From assembly GCA_016926875.1 (NCBI GenBank), contig JAFGNU010000035.1, positions 1 to 64,000 on the forward strand: 64,000 bases of DNA, given 5' to 3'. The DNA is from Anaerolineae bacterium. Lineage in GTDB: Bacteria; Chloroflexota; Anaerolineae; Aggregatilineales; Aggregatilineaceae. Under the pieces are notes generated by a model. The model was not told where the DNA came from, made no database searches, and saw only the letters and a list, made by a program, of their open reading frames with translations. The position numbers and the translations under genes were made by a program. Below, one piece after another: positions 41,897 through 51,236 of the stretch. Position 1 is the first letter of the stretch. Every line of letters starts with the position of its first letter.

Positions 41897-42748
41897 ATGG
41901 GTGCACTCAACCGGTTCGAACGACAGACGCTGCGCGCGATCCAGGCCCACATGCGCGAAACGATGCAGCGCAAACAGGTAGTCATTGAGCATATAGGCAC
42001 GGTCGATGTCTTTTTTCATCCCACCAACCCCGACCCTCACCTGAACTGCGTCACGCCGCACAAAGGGGTCGCCTGGATTCGCCGCGAGGACTTGACGACA
42101 GCTTTCGCCGGGCTGGAACGCCTGGGCCGCATCCCGCGCCTGGTGTTCCTTGACGCCCTGTTCCCGATGGCTTTTCAGCAGCAGTTGGAACACATGGGGC
42201 TGACACTCGAACACCGGCGCGTGGTGATGGGCTATCGCCCGCTGTATGGTCCCAACCTGCCGGACGAGAACCCGCTGGGACAGCTTCCGCAGTGGTTTGA
42301 CGAGCCGGTATCAACTATCATCGCCACCTCTGACGACGAGATCGCGACCTGGCTGCGCGTGTTCCGCTCAGCCTACTACAACACCGAGTCGATCACCATC
42401 GAGCTGCACGAGATCCGCCCGCTGGTCACTGCCGTTGAACAGGGTGAAAACCTGTTTGTCGTTGGCAGCTATGAAAATACGCCGCTGGGCGCGGCGCGCG
42501 TGGCCATCATCCCGCCGACCGCCGAAATCCAGGCCGTTGCTACCGCGCCGCTGTGGCATGGGATGGGACTTGAACCGGCGCTGATCACAACTGCCGTCTA
42601 TACCGCCCTGGACCAGGGCTGCGACACGATCTTTTGCTTCATCTCGCCTACCGACCTGATGCAAACCTACCGCCGCCTGGGCTTCATCGAACTGGCGAAC
42701 TGGCTGACGCTCTGGCGGCTCGAAGACGACCGGAACCAATCACCGTAA
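41897..42748 (+). CDS. GNAT-family acetyltransferase-like protein
   Basis: The 283-residue protein has a C-terminal region typical of GNAT folds: NLFVVGSYENTPLGAARVAI (strand pair) then APLWHGMGLEPALITTAVYT, where the acetyl-CoA loop would lie, and MQTYRRLGFIELANWL at the end. The N-terminal half (about 1-135) looks like a second, degenerate GNAT-like domain. The usual Q/RxxGxG/A loop is altered (WHGMGLE). The substrate is not known. It lies 24 bp before the next gene, so they may form an operon. Confidence 0.78.
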   Translation: MGALNRFERQTLRAIQAHMRETMQRKQVVIEHIGTVDVFFHPTNPDPHLNCVTPHKGVAWIRREDLTTAFAGLERLGRIPRLVFLDALFPMAFQQQLEHMGLTLEHRRVVMGYRPLYGPNLPDENPLGQLPQWFDEPVSTIIATSDDEIATWLRVFRSAYYNTESITIELHEIRPLVTAVEQGENLFVVGSYENTPLGAARVAIIPPTAEIQAVATAPLWHGMGLEPALITTAVYTALDQGCDTIFCFISPTDLMQTYRRLGFIELANWLTLWRLEDDRNQSP

Positions 42749-42772
42749 ACCATCAGCAAAGGAGCGACGCTC

Positions 42773-43615
42773 ATGAGCCAACTCTGGTACAGCCTGTATT
42801 TACCCACCAACCAGACCGCGCTGGTGGCCGATACGCTGCGCACGCTGCTGGCGGCACGGGATTACCAGCCTTATGACCCGTTCCCCGGTGGGACCGGCAC
42901 CCCGCCCGGCCTGAAGCGCATGATACGGCAGTTTGTCGCGCCGCCGCAGGGCGGCTGGACGCGCGTCCTGGGCCAACCGCTGGACGCGGTGCTGGCCGCG
43001 CTCAGCGAGCATACCGACAGCCCGGTGCTGTATGCCTGGCTCACCGACGACGACGGCGGTTTTGTCCTGTTTCGGAATGGAGAGCGCCACGACGACCCGG
43101 CCATGCTGGATGCCTACCTGAAGCCGGAGACATCACCCGATCACCTGCGGCGCGCGTTTGCCGGTGATCTACCCGTGCCGGTGCTCAAAACCGATCAGCC
43201 GCCTGTCGCAGTGATCGGCGGCGACGCGCTCCCGCCTGATGTGCAGCAGCTCGCCAGGGATAAAGGCGTGGATGCCGGGCAGGCCAACAAGCTGATCGAG
43301 CGGCTGAGCGGCGGGTTGTTCGGCAAACTGGGCGGCAGCAGCCAGGACCAACAGCAGGCCCGCGATATTGTGATGGGCGGGGGTCGTGATCGCTGGAATA
43401 GCCTGGACGGCCAGCGCGTGCGGGCCATCGCCAGCGTGCTGACCCTGCCCGAAAACTGGCGCGCCCCCGACTGGCAGACCGTGCGCGACGCCTACCACGT
43501 TCACCGCCTGCGCGAGCGCAATCCACGCGCGCCGCTGCTGCCTGGCGACAAGGACGCGCTCAAGGCCGTGCCCGACGCGCTGTCATACCTGCCCGTGTAT
43601 ATGGGCCAGCCCTAG
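42773..43615 (+). CDS. Protein of unknown function
   Basis: An AAAGGAGCGACGCTC site precedes the ATG. The 280-residue product has no signal peptide or membrane helix. It has an alpha/beta N-terminal half (LWYSLYLPTNQTALVADTLR, LYAWLTDDDGGFVLF) and a helical C-terminal half with DKGVDAGQANKLIERLSGG. I do not recognise a family. It sits in a run of five plus-strand genes with a GNAT protein before and a methyltransferase after. Confidence 0.75.
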   Translation: MSQLWYSLYLPTNQTALVADTLRTLLAARDYQPYDPFPGGTGTPPGLKRMIRQFVAPPQGGWTRVLGQPLDAVLAALSEHTDSPVLYAWLTDDDGGFVLFRNGERHDDPAMLDAYLKPETSPDHLRRAFAGDLPVPVLKTDQPPVAVIGGDALPPDVQQLARDKGVDAGQANKLIERLSGGLFGKLGGSSQDQQQARDIVMGGGRDRWNSLDGQRVRAIASVLTLPENWRAPDWQTVRDAYHVHRLRERNPRAPLLPGDKDALKAVPDALSYLPVYMGQP

Positions 43616-43635
43616 CTGCCAGGGCAGCGAACCTG

Positions 43636-44199
43636 ATGGCCTACTCCGACCGCGAACGCTGGGACTGGCGCTATGCGAATCCAAAAAAGCCGCCAAAACG
43701 TGCGCCGCACGACCTGCTGACCCGGCACGCACCGCCGGCCTATCCCGGCATCCGCGCGTTAGAGCTGGCGTGTGGGCTGGGCCGGGATGCGCTGTGGCTG
43801 GCCGCGCAGGGCTATCACGTCGATGCTGTTGACATCAGCCTGCACGCGCTGCGCCAGGCGCGGGCGGAGATGCGCCGCCGCAGGTTGTCCGGCGTGACGT
43901 TTATCCAGGCAGACCTGGATGCCTTCCCCCTGCCCCGCAGCGCCTATGACCTGCTGGTCGTCTTCCGTTTTTTGAACCGGCGGTTGTTCCCGGCTATCCG
44001 CGCGTGTGTGCGGCCCGGCGGGCTGGTGATCTACCAGACAGTCAATATTTACAGGGTGGAGCAGCACCCCACCTTTCGCCGCGATCAGCTTCTCGAACCG
44101 GGCGAACTGCCCGGCTATTTTCCCGGCTGGACGGTGATCGAAGCCGGTGACAGTGGATCGTCCAGCTCGTTTGTCGGGCGCAAACCGGCGGAAGGGTAA
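43636..44199 (+). CDS. SAM-dependent methyltransferase, TehB/thiopurine-methyltransferase-like
   Basis: This 187-residue protein has motif I LELACGLGRDALWLA (about 42-56), the acidic strand-2 end VDAVDIS, and the PGGLVIYQT strand-5 region. The opening DRERWDWRY is typical of TehB-like enzymes. Such enzymes methylate small molecules such as tellurite, selenite or thiols. It starts 20 bp after the previous gene and ends 3 bp before the next start. Confidence 0.85.
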   Translation: MAYSDRERWDWRYANPKKPPKRAPHDLLTRHAPPAYPGIRALELACGLGRDALWLAAQGYHVDAVDISLHALRQARAEMRRRRLSGVTFIQADLDAFPLPRSAYDLLVVFRFLNRRLFPAIRACVRPGGLVIYQTVNIYRVEQHPTFRRDQLLEPGELPGYFPGWTVIEAGDSGSSSSFVGRKPAEG

Positions 44200-44202
44200 A
44201 CT

Positions 44203-45498
44203 GTGCGCGGGCGCGCTGTGACATTCCCGGCCCGGATTGGCTCACTCCTTCTGATCGTGCTGCTGGCGGCGTGCTCGTTAAGCACCGGCCCGGACGATAC
44301 GCCTGCCGCACATGACACGCCCGCTGTCCCCACCCCGGATACAGACTCCGCCCCGTTGGTCATCGCCTGGGCGCAGCGCGGCGACCTGATGACGTGGCGC
44401 AGTGACCACCCCGAACTACGCCGGATCGCCAGCGGCGCCGTGATCCGCCCCTTTGTATCGCCGGACGGATCGTTGATCGCCTACCTGCGCGGGCCGGGCG
44501 GCGACCCGCAGAGTCTATGGATCAGCGACACGCCCGGCGCCAACGAGCGCCAGCTTATCGATGCAGCGCAATTATCGACCGGTGATGCGGTACGCCGCCT
44601 GTCGCAGATCGTCTGGGCGGCGGATTCACGGAGCCTGTACGTCAATACGCAGATCGGCCAGGGGATCGATACTCGCCCGGCAGATGACCTGTGGCACGTG
44701 AACGCGGAAACCGGCGCAGTCGAGCGCCTGCTGTTTGATGGCGAGGGCGGCCAAATCATCCCGTCGCCGGACGGGGCGCGGCTGGCGCTGGCGGCGGCGG
44801 GAACCTACGGATCAACGCCCGGCAGCATTGTCTTTTACGATCTCGTCACGCGCCAGCGGGTCACAGCGCTCGAATTTCCTGCCGTGGCAACGGCCAGTGA
44901 AACGCGCTGGCACGCAGCGCTGCGCTGGATGCCGGACAGCAGCGGTATCAGTGCCGCCATCCCCCCGCCCGACCTGGTCTACGGCGGCGCAGGAGCCAGC
45001 CAGACGGCGCTGTGGTGGCTGCCGGTGGACAGCGAACCGGTCCAGATCGGGACCGCAGATGCAGACTTTTTTGGGCTGCCGGTGTTCTCGGCTAACGGGG
45101 CCTGGATTGCCTATATCCAGCGCCGCCAGGACCCGCAGCAAACCAACCTCAGCCTGGTGATCGCCCGCCGCGATGGCAGCGATCCCACCCTCTATGCTGA
45201 GGGGGACATTGGATCGCTGGCCCTGCCCGGCTGGCTGCCTGACGGCAGCCGCTTTGTGTATGTCAACGGCGCGCCGGGTGAGATGTGGATCGGGGAGCCG
45301 GGAGCCGCGCCGGTGCGCTTCCCGGCGGAAACTGTTTTGGTCAGCGATCTGGCGTGGGCCGACGCGCTGACGTATGTCTTTTGCGCCCAGGCGGACGACA
45401 CGTTCACGCTCAACGTCGGCTTTCTGAACGTGGCGCATTCCGCGCAGCCTATCGCCAGCCTGGATGTCTACCCGCTGTTTGACGCCGTGCATCCCTGA
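44203..45498 (+). CDS. Lipoprotein with beta-propeller repeats
   Basis: The start is GTG at 44203, 3 bp after the previous stop, with GAAGGG before it; the product has 431 residues. The signal ends in lipobox LLAAC. A Thr/Pro/Asp-rich linker follows, then PD40-like repeats (VSPDGSLIAYLRG, PSPDGARLALA, SANGAWIAYIQRR, LPDGSRFVYVN) that form a TolB-like propeller. It is similar in plan to the lipoprotein at 40415. Substrate or partner unknown. Confidence 0.85.
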   Translation: MRGRAVTFPARIGSLLLIVLLAACSLSTGPDDTPAAHDTPAVPTPDTDSAPLVIAWAQRGDLMTWRSDHPELRRIASGAVIRPFVSPDGSLIAYLRGPGGDPQSLWISDTPGANERQLIDAAQLSTGDAVRRLSQIVWAADSRSLYVNTQIGQGIDTRPADDLWHVNAETGAVERLLFDGEGGQIIPSPDGARLALAAAGTYGSTPGSIVFYDLVTRQRVTALEFPAVATASETRWHAALRWMPDSSGISAAIPPPDLVYGGAGASQTALWWLPVDSEPVQIGTADADFFGLPVFSANGAWIAYIQRRQDPQQTNLSLVIARRDGSDPTLYAEGDIGSLALPGWLPDGSRFVYVNGAPGEMWIGEPGAAPVRFPAETVLVSDLAWADALTYVFCAQADDTFTLNVGFLNVAHSAQPIASLDVYPLFDAVHP

Positions 45499-45538
45499 TA
45501 AAAATCACGCGCCGGAGCGGTGATCCACATCCGGCGCG
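45499..45538 (-). terminator. Intrinsic terminator of the PPC-like secreted protein gene
   Basis: A perfect 9-bp stem (CGCGCCGGA at 45508-45516 with TCCGGCGCG at 45530-45538) is followed on the minus strand by TGATTTTTATC. It sits between convergent genes. Confidence 0.8.
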
Positions 45539-45565
45539 CGACAGCTTGCCTGACCGTAGTAAATT

Positions 45566-46327
45566 CTACTCTGCCGGTGCTACCTCGTCCAAAGAAACGG
45601 TAACCTGGATCGAGATGTCTTCCATCACAAATGACATGAAGCTCTGCCTCACCGTGAGCACGTACACCATACCACCTTCCAGATCGGTGTTCAGCGTACC
45701 GGTACGCACCCCGGCGGTTTCCGTCAGTTCGAAGACCAGCATATCATCTTCCGCGTTGGACAGGCGGAACATGGCGCGCAGGTCGCCTTCCGGCTGTTCA
45801 AAGCTGAACGCATAGGTGCCGGTTGCCTCAGGCTTGACCACAAACAGGTTCGGCATGTCTTTTTCATAGTCGGCATACACCGTCGCTTCAACGGAGCCGC
45901 CAACTTCCAGCACACTGGCCTCGCTGGCGCGCAGCCGGTACGGGCCAAAGCTGCTGCCGGTCGAACCGCCGGAGCGGGTCGCCAGGATCGTGTATTCGCC
46001 GTCGGCGGGCAGTTCCAGGATCAGCATTGAATCCAGGCCGGAAAAATCATCATTCTGAGCGATAGCTACCCCGGACGGATCGCGCAGGATCAGCACGGGG
46101 TCCAGGTCGTAGGTGGTGGCATACATTTCGAACACCAACACCGTGCCAGCCGTTCCTTCAAACGTATAAAATACCTCGTATTCCGCTTCCGTGAGTTCCC
46201 CTTCAACCCACTGGCCCAATTCCAGCGCCTCACCGCCCTGGGCTTCCGCTACAGACGTAACAACCAACGGCAGCGCCAAAACTGCCACCAGGGCTGCCAC
46301 CAATCCAAACACGATATTCTTGCGCAT
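45566..46327 (-). CDS. Secreted protein with PPC-like beta-sandwich domains
   Basis: This 253-residue protein has a signal peptide (1-30, ending AEAQ). The mature part has a PPC-like domain at about 38-130 (YEVFYTFEGTAGTVLVFEMY, LELPADGEYTILATR) and a second similar domain at about 140-245. There is no catalytic domain. It shares the domain type with the thioredoxin fusion at 28858. A role in binding at the cell surface is inferred. A terminator follows the gene. Confidence 0.75.
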   Translation of the reverse strand: MRKNIVFGLVAALVAVLALPLVVTSVAEAQGGEALELGQWVEGELTEAEYEVFYTFEGTAGTVLVFEMYATTYDLDPVLILRDPSGVAIAQNDDFSGLDSMLILELPADGEYTILATRSGGSTGSSFGPYRLRASEASVLEVGGSVEATVYADYEKDMPNLFVVKPEATGTYAFSFEQPEGDLRAMFRLSNAEDDMLVFELTETAGVRTGTLNTDLEGGMVYVLTVRQSFMSFVMEDISIQVTVSLDEVAPAE

Positions 46328-46443
46328 GTTTTGCCTCTCCTAACAAAAGGATACGTACACTCAAGGATTATAAGGCTATTATGTCGCCGGGCAAAACGCC
46401 GTGTGCCCTTGAAACAAAAAAACCTGTAAAAACGCTTCGCCAC

Positions 46444-47583
46444 CTACTCCCGCGTGGACGGGGCGCCCGTCGGGCGGAAGAGGTCTTCGATCAGCAGGCG
46501 GATGTCGGTTCCAATCGGCACCAGGATCGAGTCACCCTCCGGCGTGGTGCTGAGATACACTTCCTCAAACGAAATCTGGCCCTGGCGGATATTGCCGGAC
46601 GGAATCTCTTCCGCCTTCAGCGCCAGGCTAACCATGTCCTCAAAGGGCAGGTTGGTACGGATGTTGTCCTGCACCGACTGCCACAGCGCCGGGGCTTGCG
46701 GCAGCAGCTTTGTCACGCCGCCCGCGCTGAGCACCTTCTGTCGCACGGCCAGGATCACTTCCTGCTGGCGGCCAGAACGGGCGATGTCGCTGTCGCCGTG
46801 CCGCGTGCGCGCATATTGCAGCAGCCGCTCCGCGTCTAATTCCTGGCACCCGGCATCAAAATGGATCGTGATCGTGCCATAGCTGCCATCGGGATAAGCG
46901 TCATCGTCAATCGGTTCGGGCGGGCAGACTTCGATCGGGCCGACGGCATCGACCAACGTGGTAAACACGTCGAAATTGATCAGGACGTAGTAATTAACCT
47001 TGACGCCCAGGTTGCGCTCGACCGTCTTGACGGCCAGCGCAGGCCCGCCGCCGCCGGGATAGTTCAACTCGTCGCCCAGCACGTTGGCCGTATTGATCCG
47101 GCCCGGTTCGGCCACGCCCGGATAGTCTACCCACAGGTCGCGCGGGATCGACAGGATCGCGCCGGTCTGGCCGACAGGGTCCAGCGAAAACAGCATGATC
47201 GTATCGGTTGGAAAGGTGCCTTCTTCCCCGGCGCGCTGGTCGATCCCCAACAACAGGATCGTCACGCGGCGCGGGTCATCCCAGGGCGCGAGTTCATCTT
47301 CGCCAGCCGGTGATCCGGCCTCCGGCTCGCCCGCATCGGACACCGCAGCAGGAACGCCTTCCCCGGCAGGCGTGACGCCCGGCTCTGCCACCGGCCCGGT
47401 TTCTTCCGGTGTATCGGAGAAGGGGCTGATGTCGCCCGCCTGCGGCAGGTCCGGCAGCTCGATCACACTGTCCAACTCGGCAGCCCGGTCGCGCACAAAG
47501 GTGTAGCTGAAGATCGACGCGCCCGCCGCCACGACGGCGATCACGATCACCCAGGTCAGTACAAACCACTGCGGAATGCGCAT
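46444..47583 (-). CDS. LytR-CpsA-Psr (LCP) family protein
   Basis: ATG at 47583 follows GGAGG at 6 nt, giving 379 residues; the frame is open to 47637. There is one N-terminal membrane helix (about 7-27), a Pro/Asp-rich linker and an LCP domain with LLLGIDQRAGEEGTFPTDTI, ILSIPRDLWVDYPG, RINTANVLG and YARTRHGDSDIARSGRQQEV. LCP enzymes move polymers from polyprenyl carriers to the cell wall or to surface glycans. It lies downstream of the PP2C-like gene on the same strand. Confidence 0.93.
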   Translation of the reverse strand: MRIPQWFVLTWVIVIAVVAAGASIFSYTFVRDRAAELDSVIELPDLPQAGDISPFSDTPEETGPVAEPGVTPAGEGVPAAVSDAGEPEAGSPAGEDELAPWDDPRRVTILLLGIDQRAGEEGTFPTDTIMLFSLDPVGQTGAILSIPRDLWVDYPGVAEPGRINTANVLGDELNYPGGGGPALAVKTVERNLGVKVNYYVLINFDVFTTLVDAVGPIEVCPPEPIDDDAYPDGSYGTITIHFDAGCQELDAERLLQYARTRHGDSDIARSGRQQEVILAVRQKVLSAGGVTKLLPQAPALWQSVQDNIRTNLPFEDMVSLALKAEEIPSGNIRQGQISFEEVYLSTTPEGDSILVPIGTDIRLLIEDLFRPTGAPSTRE

Positions 47584-47729
47584 AACAATCCTCCAACGTA
47601 GCCCGGCCCGCGCATTATAACCCACAACGCGGGGCATCTCCCCCGCGCTCGATCACCGATTACCTGACGCCCGGCGCACATGCCGCGCAGACCGTTTCAT
47701 GGAGAAACCAGTTCAAATCTGCATAATTC

Positions 47730-47778
47730 GTAGGGGCAGAGCTTGCTCTGCCCAGGGCGCAGCAAGCTGCGCCCCTAC
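47730..47778. repeat. Compound palindromic repeat copy 3
   Basis: Two hairpin units lie in tandem: GGGCAGAGC-TT-GCTCTGCCC and GCGCAGC-AA-GCTGCGC. They are enclosed by an outer inverted repeat GTAGGGGC/GCCCCTAC. The first unit is the inverse complement of copies 1 and 2. It lies between the PP2C-like and LCP genes. Confidence 0.85.
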
Positions 47779-47812
47779 GGGATCATCGTGCGAGTTCTAA
47801 TTGTGCACTTCA

Positions 47813-50104
47813 TCAGTTGCGCAAAAAATGGTACAGCTTGTTGCCCGCTACCACGTACATATTGTTGCGCACCACCGCATCGGCGTAAATCCCCGACACG
47901 TTATTAAAGGCGTTTGGCGGATTGGGACGGTAGCCGCGCTGGAATGTCCCGGCCCAAGACGTTTCGTAGATCGTTTCGTTGTCGGCATCCACAATATACA
48001 GGTTGCGTGACGCCGGGTCGTTGTCCAAAAACAGCGCCCTGCCGCTGGTGATCGCGCCTTCGGGCTGCTGGCTGTAGTCGAATGGCTGAAGCTCGACATA
48101 CCCCTGGATGTTGCGCCGGTACTTATGGAGAGTGCCGTCTTCAAACAGGATGTAGACCGCGCCCTCGTCCTCGCTGATCCCCAGGTCCACCGCACCACTC
48201 AACACCGGGCGATCCTCGCCGGTGAAGTATTCTTCCGGCGCGTTGCCATAGCGGCGCTCGCCGGGCGTGGGCACGTAGCGCCAGACCTGGTTCGCGCCCA
48301 CATCCAGCACATACAGGTTGCCGCCAAAAACGGCCATCGCGACCGGCTGCTGCCAGCGCCCATCGATCACCAACTGCTGCGCGCTGGCAAAAAACGTGGG
48401 CGAGTACGAGATCAACAGCCCGTCATAGCCCAGCATGATCAGCACGTTATCATGCACCGTGCCGCCGCTGCGCAGCCATTCAATATCCAGCAGGTCGCCC
48501 ACCACGTAGCGGCCAATGGCCTGGTTGCGCCGGATGATCGGCGTTTCGTCGCGGCTGGTCACGCCGTCGCCGTTCTCGTTGAGCGTGTCATGATAGACTG
48601 CGCCCGCTGTCCGGTCCAGGGTGTAGAGGTCCACGCCGCCGTTCACAATCGGGCCGACCAGATCGGCCCCATCTGCGAATTCGTGCAGCAGCGTAACGTC
48701 GCGGCGCTGCACACCGTCGTAGCAGTCCAGGTAATTACGCGCGTCGGCGCGAATCTGGACTACTTCCAGATCATCCGGGCGGAACTTGGCGGCATCGTCC
48801 GCCAGCCGCAGCACTTCCCGCCACGCCGGGCGCAGCGATTCGTCTTTGCAGTTCCCGCCGGACAGCGCCAGCGTTTTCTCGTGGGCCTGTTGGGCGTGTT
48901 CCAGGTACTGCTCAAAATCGGTCTTGCCCTGCTCCGACAGCCACAGCCCGACCACCACTACCACGATCACCACCGGGATCAGCACGACCAGTCCTATCGC
49001 GATATTGGTCGGGATACCCTGTTTGCCGCTCTTGTCCGGCCTGGGCAGGATAGTATCCAGCGCCCGTGTCAGCGCATTGGTCACCGCCAGCAGCCCGGAC
49101 AGCACCGCCCGCACGGCATCCCGGCCCAGCTTGCGCACGCGGCGGGCAATGTCGCCTGCCACCGCCGACCGCCGGATCGGGGTTTCCATGACCCGGCTCA
49201 CCGTGGCCGATACGCGCTCAAACGCCGGGCGAACCCGATCCGAGAATGGGAATTCGAACGGCTGCATTTCAGCACCGGGCAGGACAGGCACATCCGCCGC
49301 GCCAGCCCGGACCGGTCCGGCAGATGGCGTGCTGGTCTCTATTTCGGGCAGCGAATCGGGCGGCGGGGGAGACGCGCCCGGCATCGTGACAACCGATCCC
49401 GGTGCCGGGGCAGCTTCGGACTTGCCGGAAAAAACAAACCGGATCACCGTAGCGGATGCCTGCGGCCCGGCCAGCGCCTTAAGCTGGTCCAGGATCGCGG
49501 GCAGGCCATCGGCGCTCAACGCCGTGCGAAGCGCTGCGTCGGCGGCTTCCAGCAGCCCGGCATCCGACAGCAGCATAACCTGTCCCGGCGCGGCGGTGTA
49601 ATGCGCAAGTTGAATATCCGGCTTGGGTCCGGCGCCCAACGGCGGCAGGTTCATCACCAGCGGATCGCGGCGGTCGGCGGGAAACAGGGTCAGGTCTGCG
49701 CCCCGGCAGATCACGCCGAACATACGCCCGCTGCGTGCCGCGTACAGTTCGCCGTCGCGTTTGACCAATGCCAGCGCATTGACCAACCGGCGCTCGCCGG
49801 GGCCGGGCTGGTTGGTCAGCACCTGCTGGTTGATCGCGCCCAGCGCCTCGCGCAGGCCGCCGGTCACGCCGCCGCCGCTGCTGAAGTAAACCTCGGCGGC
49901 ACGCCGGGCGAGCGTCTCAAAAAAGCTCGACGGCGCGTGCGTTTCGTCCGAAGGCGTCACCAGGATATAAAACGTATCGCCCTCGCGGGTATGCGAGGCA
50001 CGCCGGGGCGCCTGCTCGACCAGCGCACCGGGCGGCGGCACCCGCACCGCGCGCCCACCAACTACCAGCAAATGATCCGCTACCGCTTCCAGTTTATCCG
50101 CCAT
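47813..50104 (-). CDS. Membrane protein with degenerate PP2C-like domain and external beta-propeller
   Basis: ATG at 50104 gives 763 residues (GGTGG upstream; the frame is open to a TTG at 50158). Residues 1-225 look like a PP2C fold, with LLSDAGLLEA in the place of the usual SDGL, and the metal-binding DGxxG loop replaced by TPSDETHA. A Pro-rich linker leads to a membrane helix at 368-388. A long external part (about 400-763) has short propeller-like repeats. The phosphatase domain probably lacks activity. It sits upstream of the LCP gene. Confidence 0.7.
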   Translation of the reverse strand: MADKLEAVADHLLVVGGRAVRVPPPGALVEQAPRRASHTREGDTFYILVTPSDETHAPSSFFETLARRAAEVYFSSGGGVTGGLREALGAINQQVLTNQPGPGERRLVNALALVKRDGELYAARSGRMFGVICRGADLTLFPADRRDPLVMNLPPLGAGPKPDIQLAHYTAAPGQVMLLSDAGLLEAADAALRTALSADGLPAILDQLKALAGPQASATVIRFVFSGKSEAAPAPGSVVTMPGASPPPPDSLPEIETSTPSAGPVRAGAADVPVLPGAEMQPFEFPFSDRVRPAFERVSATVSRVMETPIRRSAVAGDIARRVRKLGRDAVRAVLSGLLAVTNALTRALDTILPRPDKSGKQGIPTNIAIGLVVLIPVVIVVVVVGLWLSEQGKTDFEQYLEHAQQAHEKTLALSGGNCKDESLRPAWREVLRLADDAAKFRPDDLEVVQIRADARNYLDCYDGVQRRDVTLLHEFADGADLVGPIVNGGVDLYTLDRTAGAVYHDTLNENGDGVTSRDETPIIRRNQAIGRYVVGDLLDIEWLRSGGTVHDNVLIMLGYDGLLISYSPTFFASAQQLVIDGRWQQPVAMAVFGGNLYVLDVGANQVWRYVPTPGERRYGNAPEEYFTGEDRPVLSGAVDLGISEDEGAVYILFEDGTLHKYRRNIQGYVELQPFDYSQQPEGAITSGRALFLDNDPASRNLYIVDADNETIYETSWAGTFQRGYRPNPPNAFNNVSGIYADAVVRNNMYVVAGNKLYHFLRN

Positions 50105-50187
50105 GCCGGTTACCACCGCTTTGCTTATCTCGTGCCCATTGTCTCGATTGTACCGCAAGACAAAAGCACGTGTCAGGCGTTCGTGCT

Positions 50188-51177
50188 TCAGGACAGCGCA
50201 TATGTCCGGTAAGGCACATCAGCCGGTGAGCCGCCAGCAAAATCAAGCGATCCGGTGCCCAATTCCGCGCTCCATGACCACACCGTCCGGATGCCCTTGC
50301 GTCCCGCGGTTGGCTTGACACACAGCCCGCGCGGATACGGCGCGCGCAGAACAGCCTGTACAGCCTGTTCTGTCACCGGTGCCTGACGCGCTGCAAACCA
50401 CTCGCGCAGAATGCACAGCCGCCGGTAGCTGTTGGGCGGGCGGCGCCGGACGTATTCGTAGCGGGCCATCTCGTCCGATTGAAACTGGTTGGTCACGGCA
50501 GCAAACCCGTTTTTGGGACGCATCACATGCACGCAGCGCGGCGCCGCCTCGATGACCGCGATGTCGCCGCCCGCGTCGGCCACCAGGAAATTGATCGCGC
50601 GGGCGTGGCGAATACCTTGCAGCAAAGTCACCGCTTCTTCCGTGCTATGACAGCGGTCAAGCACGGCACGCGCCGCCAGGGTAAACATAATCCCAGGATA
50701 ATCGCGCCCACCCTCAACCGCCGTGATCGCGACGGCCACGCCCGCCGCATTGATGCCGTCCGGACGCCCGACCAGCATATTATTGCAGCCCAGGCTGGCA
50801 ACTGCTCCCTGCGGGTGGGTTTCGCAAAAAGCAACGTACCCCAGAAGGGATGGGTACCAGTCGTGATTGCGTCCGACCAGCGTCTTACCGTCGGCTGTGT
50901 GCTGCCCGGCAACCGCCACCACCGAACAACCTGGACGGGCACGCGGTGCCAGCGCCGCCATTTTGAGCCGTTCCAGATCATACCCGCTGCCCTCTGCCAT
51001 GCCCTCGATTTCATCAAGCAGTTCGGGGATATGCTCCTGGACATGGCGCTCACACTGTCGGGCAAACTTCAGGCGGGTCTGTGATACGTGCGGCAGAGAC
51101 ACACGATTGTCACGCAGCAGCGCGCCGTATTCCGCGCCGATCTCCCGGTACGTACCTTCGAGCCGGTACATGTACAT
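50188..51177 (-). CDS. C45-family Ntn hydrolase (acyl-CoA:6-aminopenicillanate acyltransferase-like)
   Basis: GGAGAAGTCGC precedes the ATG at 51177, giving 329 residues. The likely nucleophile is C84 (RPGCSVVAVAG), which becomes the N-terminus of the mature beta chain in this family. GRNHDWYP, GVAVAITAV and ARAINFLVADAGG are family motifs. C45 enzymes cleave or form linear amide bonds (penicillin acyl side chains, peptide or acyl amides). The substrate is not known. It follows the TatD gene on the same strand. Confidence 0.87.
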   Translation of the reverse strand: MYMYRLEGTYREIGAEYGALLRDNRVSLPHVSQTRLKFARQCERHVQEHIPELLDEIEGMAEGSGYDLERLKMAALAPRARPGCSVVAVAGQHTADGKTLVGRNHDWYPSLLGYVAFCETHPQGAVASLGCNNMLVGRPDGINAAGVAVAITAVEGGRDYPGIMFTLAARAVLDRCHSTEEAVTLLQGIRHARAINFLVADAGGDIAVIEAAPRCVHVMRPKNGFAAVTNQFQSDEMARYEYVRRRPPNSYRRLCILREWFAARQAPVTEQAVQAVLRAPYPRGLCVKPTAGRKGIRTVWSWSAELGTGSLDFAGGSPADVPYRTYALS

Positions 51178-51236
51178 GCGACTTCTCCATAACGCCCAAT
51201 AGAACCCGCCAGCATATTCTGCAACTAGAGCACAGT

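Noticed and set aside
48125-50212. 695-codon plus-strand frame opposite the PP2C-like gene
   Set aside because: It is the mirror of a gene with a membrane helix and propeller repeats and has no domain of its own.
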